Below, piece by piece: positions 11,189-20,699 of a stretch of 38,436 nt of DNA (its first letter is position 1; the number at the start of each line of letters is the position of its first letter). The position numbers and the translations under genes were made by a program. Where the stretch lies: NCBI GenBank assembly GCA_021030915.1, contig JAGEMR010000201.1, forward strand, positions 1 to 38,436, in the 5' to 3' direction. The notes under the pieces are model-generated. The model made no database searches. It was given only the letters and a program-made list of their open reading frames with translations, and was not told the origin of the DNA. This DNA is from Astrothelium macrocarpum. Taxonomy: Eukaryota; Ascomycota; Dothideomycetes; Trypetheliales; Trypetheliaceae.

Positions 11189-11652
11189 ATGCATTACTTT
11201 AGGCCCTCGCTTGTTCTGCTTGCGGCATCAGTGCTTCTCGTGTCTGCTGCTCCGGCAAAGGGTACGTTGTTCAGACTTCTAATTCCATCTCATATTCTTA
11301 CACGCGATTAGTCTCTGTTCGATCTGCTTCAGGTGATGATGTGGACGTTTCTGATGGCTTCAAGCGTGATGTAGCTACCGGGGATAATGTTGATGTCTCT
11401 GATGGATTCAAACGTGATGTGGCCACGGGAGACAATGTTGATGTCTCCGACGGGTTCAAGCGAGATGTGGCTACCGAAGACGACGTTGACATGGCTGATG
11501 GCTTCAAGCGCGATGTGGCTACTGGGGATGATGTTGATATGGCTGACGGCTTTAAACGCGACGTGGCCACTGGCGATAACGTGAACGTCTCTGATGGTTT
11601 CAAACGGGATGTGGAAACTGGAGATAATGTTGACGTTTCCGATGGTTTCTAG
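11189..11652 (+). CDS. repeat-containing secreted RiPP precursor (Kex2-processed repeat protein)
   Basis: Two exons, 11189-11261 and 11333-11652, with a 71-nt intron (GTACGT...GCTTCAG); 393 nt, 130 aa. Residues 1 to about 22 form a signal peptide (basic start, LVLLAASVLLVSAA, cleavage near AAPA). The rest is seven tandem units; the full unit is DVATGDNVDVSDGFKR (16 aa, 48 nt). Unit ends: 11367, 11415, 11463, 11511, 11559, 11607 and the stop. Six units end in Lys-Arg, the Kex2 signal; the last ends with DGF at the stop. The six residues before Lys-Arg vary as DVSDGF (units 1, 2, 3, 7), DMADGF (4, 5) and NVSDGF (6). This is the architecture of dikaritin-type precursors, and it lies between two UstYa genes. 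A second acceptor at 11311 (GATTAG) would add seven residues in frame. The chemical product is unknown; no known family core is recognised. Confidence 0.9.
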
Positions 11653-12149
11653 ACTTAATTTTTGGTCCATTCGATTCGAACTTTGGATGCTTTCTGGGAG
11701 CATGGTAATGAAACACTGACATGTCTTTAATAATTCCCGTTGTAAACTTATCTGAAGATGTATGGTTGGCCTTGCACCAGCATTTGAGTTCCTCAAAATT
11801 AAGAAGTATGATTTTGACTGGATTCCATGTGACATAGCTTACGTTGATTTTCGTATGCAAGATTACCTTGGTACTATTAGAGAAGCGCAAAAGCATAATT
11901 AAGGTGATTGTTTTCTCTAGCCTTCAAGGTATTTGGAAGTGCTCGCTGGGAAGAAGTTATTTCAAATTATTGTTCATGATAGTTTTGTGGCTATCTACTA
12001 AGTGGATAAGAATCTTGGTAGTAGGAAAATAGATGCAATAGCTGATTAGTCATACACCCACACCCTTGCGTTCTTTTGCCAAAGACAAACACGCTCGAAG
12101 AAAATTAAAGATAGGCATCCTCCACTCAAAAAAGGCAGGGAGACCAGCA
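11653..12149. other. intergenic region between convergent precursor and second UstYa gene
   Basis: About 500 bases holding both 3' ends. It is A/T-rich in its second half; no gene seen. Confidence 0.5.
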
Positions 12150-13048
12150 TCAAGCCGGAACTACATATCCAGAACCCTCTGGACAATGCTTGTATTTCTC
12201 AATATTTGGCATGCCCTCCACAGGCTTTTCTGGGCGCTTGTAGCATGCTGTATGCTGTATCGACCACTGTTCAAGTTTATTCCAGTCTCTACATTGCCGA
12301 TGTTGCCCTACACCAGACTTCCCATTGACCCCTGCCTGAACAGCGCGTGGAGTGTCATCTGCGTCGCACATAACTTGCCTTCTCAGAGCATCAAAACAGT
12401 GCGAAATATGGGCCCACTTTGTAGTCTGGCTTTCTCCGTGTCTGTACTCTTGCACGGAACGAAATATCTCTTTCTACCCAGAGTCATTAGCGCACAAAGG
12501 GATGGAAATCTATCAACGACAGACAAACGATACTTACCAAGCAGTGGAGATTGTGATAGCCATTCAGAATGTAGGTACCCTTATTGTGATCCCAAGGGAA
12601 TCTCTGAGCCGGGATCAGGCCTTTCTCAGCCACAAATTCATCCGATAATGCCACAACAGCGGGATCGATATTAATGTCATGCCAGAGTTGTCGAGAAAGT
12701 GTCTCGTTCTCTCCACTGTATGGTGTTTGCTCATAATAGGGAAGCTCGAGATTCCTGGATAGACCGGCTATCGTTTGGTAAGCAAATACAAGACTGTTGG
12801 AAGCAAAATCCAAAGGTTGGCATTAATGATAGCGACATACCATATTCCGAAACAAAACCCGGCATGGAATGAGTTTCTCGCTGGTAACGAGCCAGCACGA
12901 TCAAGAGGAAACAATTGAGAATTATTGAAATAAAGGAAAAGTAAGCCCAAACACTCCATTTCGAGCGAGAACAGCAAGAACAGGAGTCTGGAGTCTTGAG
13001 GGGTTCGTCAAAATCCCCATCTTCATGCAATAATCTTTCTTTCTCCAT
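12150..13048 (-). CDS. UstYa-family (DUF3328) oxidase, RiPP modification enzyme 2
   Basis: Second UstYa/DUF3328 enzyme, convergent with the precursor gene 0.5 kb away. Three exons: 13048-12841, 12767-12538, 12473-12150; introns 73 nt (GTATGT...GATAG) and 64 nt (GTAAGT...GGGTAG, branch GCTAATG); 762 nt, 253 aa. A Cys/Ser-rich cytoplasmic segment precedes a membrane helix (about 33-53). The lumenal part has LSRQLWHDI, then HNLHC (141-145) and HISHC (168-172) followed by FDALRRQVMCDADDTP, and a CRDWNKLEQW motif. Both HxxHC motifs and full length indicate a functional enzyme. Its first intron falls soon after the membrane helix. Its second falls right after the first HxxHC, at the same place as in the 8.0-8.9 kb gene, supporting common descent despite low sequence identity. 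In known pathways paired UstYa/UstYb proteins act together on one precursor. Confidence 0.9.
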
Positions 13049-14642
13049 TTTGCAATGCTTCAAACCGTGTAAAACTGAATTGGTGAGCGCCAGAATGGTA
13101 TAAGTCGGGACAAGTCTCGAGGTTGACTGCTGAACGTTCTTATGGCCCCCTCCCCAACCATCTAGCCATGAGTGGTACCCGCGCTTTTGACCAGCTTGTC
13201 AGAGGTACCATATTGTATCTCAAGGTACTGAGCCAGTCCCAATACTAGGATTCACTAGCAGTCGAGCGATATGCAGGTTCGCTAGGCTTTCGGCGCCAAC
13301 CGCTTGGCTATCCGGCCGTTGTACTCGACTACGGAAAGGTGCATGACATTAACGAAGACTAATAACGATGTTGGTGGCGTTGTGACCGAGATCGACCTTT
13401 TGCATGTTTAGTGGCGCAGGGGGTTGATCTTGGAAGGTGATCATGTACGAAGGAATCTTGAGGCTGTTGGATGCGGCTGAACCTAATGACGTTTTGCAGT
13501 TTGGATGGGGCGGGCTGAGATGACTGTCCGTTGTGACCCCTTGTAGAATTCTGAAGAATTTTCCTCGTCACACTTATTTCTCACCGCCTGGCCCATGTAA
13601 CTAAATTACCGGTAATGAATTTCAGCTGCAGTTTTTGGTCTTGTCTGACTTCGCATTGGGATGAAATATTGAGGGTAAAAGATTCTTGTCATTTCATTGG
13701 TTCAAATCCTCTAATTTTCGAACTAGGACTAGGGTGAGACCTACCCCAGCATGAGATCTAGACCCCACCCTCATTCGTCCGACGTCCGCGGCATCCTTCA
13801 AGACGCCATCAAAGAAATCGAGTACTCTACTAGCCAAAGGCCTGTAATATCTCCACAAGATATGTTGTTGATTAACGCGGGCCAAATTCTAATTTTTTCA
13901 TTGGCTGAATAGCTTGTATGAAGACTAATTTAGCTTCCGATTTGCTCTGCGCATAGCAAGATGATGTCCGTACAGAATATCACATTTTCGACATCCCAGT
14001 ATGGCAATCAAGGTGTTTCGACTAACGCTCGACCTATACGAAGAGAGGATGTCCAAACGAGTTCGACATGTAACCCATCCTAGGCCGCAAAGAGCAATGC
14101 ACCCTACTATACCTGCATGCATGAACACGACGAAAGCGCCCGCCCACTTCATCTTAAGCACATCTGTCGATTAGAACTAACGTCTTTAAGCTCGGCTACT
14201 TTCTGTCCGATGAGCCATGCGAACGCGATATGAACAACTACAGTAGCGGACGCCCTTAGTGGGGGGCTGGCTACCAACAGATAGTGTGACCGGAGAGACA
14301 GCTATGAACTCAGTCCGCTCTGTGTCGCCTTAGATGATCAACTCCTTGATCATCCCACCAAGCTCTGGCGCCTTGCATCTCTACAACAGGCTGCTTGATT
14401 CATTTTGCGAAAACGCATTCGTCTACTTCTGGAGCCGAAGCAAAGCAAATCTAGGATCTGGTGTGACGAGGGAAGTGGCACGTTCCACTTGCGCATATCG
14501 CATTCGCCATCTCGTGGCTGGTGTGTTAATTCATCTAACCATCTTTCTACTCTCTTGTCGCTAGAGTGATCTTTTCTCAGATACTCCACTGGCTTGTAGG
14601 AATTAATATTTTGAAAGAGAAACCATCACAGCTTCCGCAAAC
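13049..14642. other. intergenic region between the RiPP genes and the rhodopsin-type gene
   Basis: Contains the promoters of the two divergent genes. Minus-strand frames at 13694-13885 and 13925-14161 are open; the latter begins with a signal-peptide-like stretch (MKWAGAFVVFMHAG) but I recognise no domain and no convincing splice pattern. Confidence 0.45.
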
Positions 14643-16279
14643 ATGAGTCGACATCTTGCGCCAGTCAATGACCGCACTGGTCTAATTGTCATGTGTGTTC
14701 TATTTTCCATCCTTTCGACTGGAGCAGTAGTCCTACGATTTTACGCACGCAGACTCAAAGGGCTGAAATTCCAAATGGATGATTGGTTGGCTGCAGTCGC
14801 ACTGGTGCGTTTACTTTTAAAACCGTAGCGATTTTATCAAGACAATACTGATGGAATCTGCGTTTCAGGTATTTGTTCTTGCACTCAACGCCGAATTCTT
14901 AGCCGGTGAGTGGGCACTAGGATTTCAATCATGAGCATTAACATGACTAACAAATCCAGGCTGTGTTCAGCACGTAATTACAGGCCATTCTCCAGTTGTA
15001 GACGATTTTCCGATTTCAACTCCAAAGGAGCACCTGGCAGAAAAGGTCTGACTTGTTCCTGTTCTTTGAGAACGCTATCTGAAGTCTTTGATGAAGATTG
15101 TTAACCTTGGACTAGTACAAATATGGATTCCAGATTACAGAAAAGCTGGCATTCGGCCTGGTCAAATTGTCGATTCTCTTTCTGTGGCGACGCATCTTTG
15201 GACATGTCCGCGCTTTCAATATCACCAGTTGGATCATGATTGGCTTTACAATTGCGTGGAGCATTACATTCTTCTTTGCAACGATATTCCAGTGTGGCAC
15301 GAACTGGGAGCTGAATTGGGCACCGATTATTGACTTTCTCACGGAGTGCACCAATACTCTTGATGTGCTGACGGTTTTCACGGCAACTGACGTTTTTGGG
15401 GACATTGTCATCATTGCCATGCCGATTCCAATGGTGAGAATTCCGTCCGACGCGAGAAGATGTACGAAAACTCACTGTGGCTAGATCTGGAGCTTGCAGA
15501 TGAATGTGAGGCGTAAAATCGCTATAAATGCAATGTTTCTGGTCGGTCTATTGTAAGAGATACACAGATTCCCTACTTCACGGTCCAGTGTAGCTAATAC
15601 GAAGTAGCACGATTGGAGCTGGTGTTGCTCGTATTTATGCTTATGATGGAACATCATATGGTATGTCTCACCTTGATGAGTAGTCGGAATTTTGGTTTCG
15701 ATAGAGACAGTTGATTGGGAAAGCTGACATTATTGAACGCAGACCGAACGGAAAACCCAGACTTCATTGGTATGTCATAACCTGTCCAGCATCAATGATC
15801 CCATTTTTAGATGTACAGCATTCTGACGTATGCTCACCAGCTGATTTTACAATCTTTCTCCTATGGAGTCTTATTGAGCTCAATGTTGCAATGCTTTGCG
15901 CATGCATGCCGACTCTCCTCCCTGTCATTACGAAGATCCCAGTCAGTCTGCAGTCATTGAAGAGCTCCAAAGGTTTGTTATCACTCAGCTGGTTACGGAC
16001 TTCCAAGAACTCTCATACTTCATCAACGGATTCGAATAGTGCCGCAAGTTTCCAAAAGCTGTAAGTCAAGTCATACAGATCTACAACACTATTGAAGCTA
16101 AGCTCTGTATTTCTAGACATGACAAGGAGTTCCAATTGAATGCAAAGCCGCAAAATCCATTCACGGAAACTACTGTTTCAAGTGGTTTGCAGGAGACTGA
16201 TCTGGAAATGCAACCTCGGATGGAACGCGGGATCGTGGTCCAAAATGAGTTCTGGAATCGACATGAGAGCGCGGTCTGA
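14643..16279 (+). CDS. fungal rhodopsin-type integral membrane protein (SAT4/PTH11-like)
   Basis: Seven-helix plasma-membrane protein of the fungal 'rhodopsin domain' family (SAT4/PTH11-like), often found beside secondary-metabolite genes. Eight exons: 14643-14804, 14869-14905, 14960-15045, 15116-15433, 15485-15552, 15608-15660, 15841-16060, 16117-16279; 1107 nt, 368 aa, all phases consistent. Family landmarks: RFYARRLKGLKFQMDDWL after the first helix, KLSILFLWRRIF, a tryptophan-rich helix pair, LWSLIELNVAMLCACMPTL for the seventh helix, and a hydrophilic C-terminal tail. The 180-nt intron (15661-15840) is the least certain: a reading frame stays open through its second half, so part may be exon. 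The donor at 15046 (GTCTGA) is also weak. No CFEM domain is seen. A signalling or transport role is not known for this family. Confidence 0.8.
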
Positions 16280-16901
16280 GATGAGGCCGTGATGACTAGA
16301 TGATTGCTCGAATTTTGATATCCAGGCTAACGTGCCTCATATTTTGATTGACTGTACTGGTAAAAGGTGGTTGTTGTGGGATGGTCTTTCGGTTCTGTAT
16401 ATATGCTGGGGCCACAAGAGGAACAGTAAAATTTCGTCCGGCATATGATGTATCATCCCAGTTCATGTAATTGTATCAATAGCCTTAAAGTTCTTGCCAG
16501 TGAATGAATAGCTGTTTGAATGCCATTTCCCTGCCATGTGCGAAATGGGGTTCTCCACGTCGAAAGTGGCTTCGGAGGATAAACTGAAACGCATAAAATC
16601 GGCCGCAAAAATTACAAAACTGGAAGATTCTGCGCCGCAGCATCGATAGCTGAAAAGCAAAGCTCTTCCTAGTCAGCTAGAGAGATACTTACCAACCAGG
16701 CAGTGTGAGCGTGCATGCATGAGAGCTGCAAGGGTCCACTCGGAGCTGGGTACCCCAAGTTCTGGTTGGACGCGCTGCGGGACCTCCCCACTGTGACGCA
16801 GCGGCGGTGCTATATAAATTTATAGCTTCCCTCATAGACGCGTACTTTTTTTGCAGCGCTTGAAAAGTCCTCTATATCTTAGGGCGTCGCCAACACTGAA
16901 A
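16280..16901. promoter_or_regulatory. intergenic region with TATA box of the carboxylesterase gene
   Basis: TATATAAA at 16811-16818 lies 84 bases before the ATG at 16902. The rest shows no gene. Confidence 0.5.
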
Positions 16902-18978
16902 ATGGCGTCAGAATCGAGCAGGCCCTTTGGCAAAATCGCGGTCGCATCTGTTGTCGCCGCACTAGGAGCTGTGCTACTCAATTGGCTAGGATTGCCGCTC
17001 CCAGTTCCATTTCTCCACCAAACTCAGGATTTATCGATCGCATTGGTTACCAACCCCCAAACAGGCGTTTTCTATCGAGGTAGAATCGAGAATGACATTG
17101 AACACTTTCAAAATATCTTCTATGCAGAAAATACCGGTGGAAAGAATCGTTTCACTCCGCCTATTCCAACTAAACCGTCACCTGGAACCGTTGTAGACGC
17201 AACTGCTGCTGGCGCGTGGTGCCCGCAATTTGTAGGTCCAGCACCTCTGCCGTTCACTAGCGACATCACAAATGTCAGTGAAAATTGTCTCAGTCTGCGC
17301 ATCGCGAGACCCCGCGGCACAAACTCATCATCAAAATTGCCCGTCCTCGTTTGGCTCCACGGAGGTAATAAATGATTTGAGTTCACCTCCGCTTACGTGC
17401 CTTGGTACTAAAGAAACAACATAGGCGGAAATGCACTTGGCAGTGGGTATGACCAACTGTATCAGCCTGATGGGATTGTGGGGCAAGCAAACAAGAATGG
17501 TCAGCCAGTAATATGGGTCGCCATCAACTATCGTCTCGGAAGTAAGGTCATTTCGTAATACTCTTTGATCTTACGATCAATTCTAACGATCGTTAATAGT
17601 ATTTGGCTACGGTGTCAATAAAGCATTGAAGAAGCAAAAATCAGCAAACCTTGGTTTAAGAGACCAGCGCGCGGCTTTCGAATGTAAGGCATTTCGACTC
17701 AATTCTAGTCACCATGGGAAACTTCGCGCTTACTGTACTAGGGGTTCGTGATAATATCGCAGTCTTTGGCGGCGACCCTCAGAATGTGGTAGCTATTGGC
17801 CAAAGTGTTGGGGCCATGTCTATTGGCTTGCATTTGACGTCCTTCAAAGGCAAACGAGGTGTTCCATTCCAAAAAGCCATGTAAGCATTCATGAACTGCT
17901 TCTTTATGAAGCACTGCTAATCGGAATCAATAGCATGATATCCGGAGCCACTGGCACGAACTTCAATATCATGAGCGACTTCGTCGCGAATAACACGATG
18001 ACTGTAGCCAAAACCTTGGACTGCATCAAAGGCGATCCAGATTCTATAGGCACGTTCGAATGTTTGAGAGAGGTTCCTATGGAGAAATTGATGGATACGG
18101 CTGTCGACTTCGGGAGATCCTTGCATCCACCCTTCGGTGAACTTGTGTTCTATCCAACCCATGATGGCGACTTTATCCCCGATCGGCCATCGAAGCTGCT
18201 GCGCAATGGCAACTTTGTAAAGGATATCCCAATAATCGCCTCATGGGCTGCAAATGATGGCGCATGGTACCCATTACCTAATCTCGATAATGACCAATCC
18301 GTGATCGCTAGCTTCCAGAATTTTGTTGTTGGATTCTCGGATGCTTCATTGGAACGGCTTCTACAACTTTATCCACTCTCTGACTTTGAGCACATGGTGC
18401 GGGATGAAGACACAACTGCCCAATATTATCGCGCTGCTCAGATAAACCGCGATATGTGGTTCACATGCCCAGTCCTTGACTTTGGCTGGCAGTACGTCAG
18501 CAATGGTGGGCCACGGAGCTCCAATTTCCGCCTGTATGAGATGAATCAGACCAAGTTTGGCCCCATCTTCCAGTATATGGGAGTGCCACAGTGGCGCGCA
18601 AGCCATCTCTCGGATATCCCTTACATTTTGAGTGCAGAAGTAGCTGCTGGTGGAGATAACAGCCCCGAACAGCAAGAACTCTCTGCATTGCTGAGCGGTA
18701 GCGCTGCTGCATTCGCCCATACAGGCGATCCAACCAGTTCGAGCGGTAACGTCCTACAAGATTGGCCACCTGCTTTCCAGAAGGCTAGCCAGCGCGGTAC
18801 GGAACATCCAGATGAGATAAACGTTTACGTAGTGGGCGGGCCGCATGGCAGTGGCTCGGGGAAAGCAAGCGGCAGCGGAGAAGACGCGATGACACCTAGG
18901 GAAGGAGCACTAGCCTGGGAAAAGATTATTGAGAGATGCCGTTTTTTCAATTCTATCCATGAAGAAATCGGAGTTTGA
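16902..18978 (+). CDS. type-B carboxylesterase/lipase with N-terminal membrane anchor
   Basis: Serine hydrolase of the carboxylesterase type-B (cholinesterase-like) alpha/beta-hydrolase family; hydrolyses carboxylic esters. Five exons: 16902-17364, 17425-17541, 17600-17683, 17742-17880, 17934-18978; introns 52-60 nt; 1848 nt, 615 aa, in frame. A hydrophobic segment at about 12-38 is a signal anchor. Landmarks: FYAENTGGKNRFTPP, SENCLSLRIARP, oxyanion loop HGGG (153-156, split by intron 1), RLGIFGYG, NLGLRDQRAAFEWVRDNI, nucleophile in GQSVGA (Ser243) and probable catalytic His572 in GGPHGSG. The elbow reads GQSVG rather than GESAG, which is common in fungal members. Gene is complete. It follows the membrane-protein gene by 0.6 kb on the same strand, so co-regulation with the RiPP locus is possible but unproven. 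Confidence 0.9.
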
Positions 18979-20148
18979 GGATGCTTGCAGGGAAAGGGTG
19001 TTGGCTAACTTTCGGGCCTTTCTCTTAACGTGTGGATCCGTTGGGCTTTCTCAGGATTCGCTCTTGCGGATCTTGACGATGCAGTGATGGAATAGACCAC
19101 GGAAGAGCAAGGTCAAGCGACTTTGAGCGTTCTGGACCCATCAATCAGAGACGGTTGGCAGGCCATGAGGTAAAAGCTAAGGGGGAAAGAAATTGCGTTA
19201 TGATTTCGCACGTGAAGAGATCACGGGCCTCCAGATACCAGCCACCAAAGTCTAGCAATGCACAGACCAAGTCCTGCCGAATACTAAGAAGTCCAAGCTT
19301 TTTACACCCACTTATACCAACGATAGATAACCTTAAAACACGAATCCTTCTGATATCTCGGAGACTAGTAATTAAGCGTATGTTGGAAGCTTTGAGGGTG
19401 GTCCAGGTACCTGCGAGCTTGTTTGAAAAAGGATCATTTTGGAGACCATGTTCGATAGATGGAAGATAGTGCGGTTGCAAGGAAACTTGAGAGCGAGAAA
19501 AGTGGCGTAATGGAATACAAGGCGGGGCCAACAAGCGGAAGAGATAGGATGATTCCCATTGGTCGTCCGAGTGACCAATATATGGTCATTGTCCTTGACG
19601 GACGCGCACAGATTAGGATAAGGGTAATGTAGACCAAGTCCAAATTGGCCGACGTGTTTTCTAGCTTTCGTGATGCTATGCATAACCAAAACATCATGAT
19701 ATTTTGCTACGAACGCAATCGTTCATGATTCCTTTGGCGAAGGATGCCATGCTTGATCTTGCGTAGTGCCTACCTTATCAAGTTTCGCGTCTGTCGGCTA
19801 GTTTACGCGAGCTGTATGTAGGTATTGAGCAATAGACGTCGATGCACAGCTTGAAATCGGATCGGCCCTTTAGGGTAGCCTTGAACATCGGGTGGTTTCT
19901 TTGCTTTGCTTGACTGCACAAGTTCTCAATGCGATGCGACGCTTTACACGCAAGCCACAGAGACTGCATACAGCGCAATATGCAGCCTTTAATGGGCACC
20001 GTGATCAGCTTTCTCTTTTCCGTTTGCGTGAGGTTTCAAACGAGTCCGTAAATGCAGGACTCTGTGATTCATTAGCGAGATCTGCGGAGTGCGCACACAC
20101 GGTTCACGCAGGTGGACCGTGCCGTGGTCCAGGGGACGGAGCGCCATA
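18979..20148. other. intergenic region left of the TIR element
   Basis: Frames on both strands (for example 19145-19534 on the minus strand) are open but lack domains or splice structure. Base composition is ordinary up to the edge of the element. Confidence 0.5.
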
Positions 20149-20290
20149 GCGGATAGTGGCTCAAAACGGCTCATAATTTCGCCGAAAATGTTCCGCACAC
20201 ACAAATCCCCACCAAATTTACATGGTGATGAGAATTTATCAAAGCAAATCCGCATTTCTAGCTCTTATTGCCTAATTCGGAAAGTATGAA
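20149..20290 (+). repeat. left terminal inverted repeat
   Basis: Begins GCGGATAGTGGCTCAAAACG and ends GGAAAGTATGAA; normal G+C, in contrast to the interior. Confidence 0.9.
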
Positions 20291-20330
20291 GCTGAAATTG
20301 TTCAAATTTGACTCTCAACGAGGTGTTTGA

Positions 20331-20690
20331 CCATCTCGTTTATCCAAATCAGGCTGTTTCGAGAGCCGGCCACTTCGTGTTATCCTTGCTGAGCCTCTTG
20401 AGCCTCCTGAGCCTTTTGCTGAATCTCCTGAGGCTGCTGAACGACCTCCTGAGGCTTTTGAACGACCTCCTCTTGAACCTGCTGTTGTTGAGCCTCCTCC
20501 TGAGCCTGTTGTTGAACCTCCTCCTGAGCCTGTTACTTCCAAACCTCCTCCTGAGTCTGTTGTAACTCCTCCTTCTGAGCCTGTTTTTTGTTGTTTATTG
20601 GTGGAGCGGCTCATAATTTCGCTGAGGGATGGTAAGTTTGATAAAGTCGATTCAGATAAACCGCGGCTAATTCGATCCTCAATTGTTTGA
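20331..20690 (+). pseudogene. remnant of the element's coding region, Pro-Glu-rich repeats
   Basis: An open frame without ATG runs from after the TGA at 20328-20330 to the TGA at 20688-20690. It encodes degenerate PEP-type repeats (EPPEP, AVVEPPPEPVVEPPPEPV) followed by ERLIISLRDGKFDKVDSDKP. The C/T-rich repeat at DNA level (about 20390-20590) has GAGCCTCCT-like units. It is the only normal-composition part of the interior, so it may be the surviving 5' end of the transposon's gene. I recognise no transposase motif in it. Confidence 0.4.
20607..20622 (+). repeat. internal copy of a TIR motif
   Basis: CGGCTCATAATTTCGC here is identical to 16 bases within the left arm (from 20167) and its inverse in the right arm. 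It could be a second transposase-binding site or a trace of an internal duplication. Confidence 0.5.
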
Positions 20691-20699
20691 TCTTCAACT

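Noticed and set aside
11335..11649. Tandem array considered as CRISPR or satellite
   Set aside because: Units are contiguous, 48 bp, in frame and coding, with no spacers.
11298..11835. Long minus-strand open frames (101 and 168 codons) across the repeat array
   Set aside because: They are antisense shadows of the 48-bp repeats; the plus strand has the signal peptide, intron and Lys-Arg sites.
13699..13709. GGTTCAAATCC resembling a tRNA B-box
   Set aside because: No A-box at the right distance and no cloverleaf stems could be drawn.
20308..20614. Leu-rich plus-strand frame and Gly/Ser-rich minus-strand frame
   Set aside because: Both are other-frame readings of the Pro-Glu repeat DNA.
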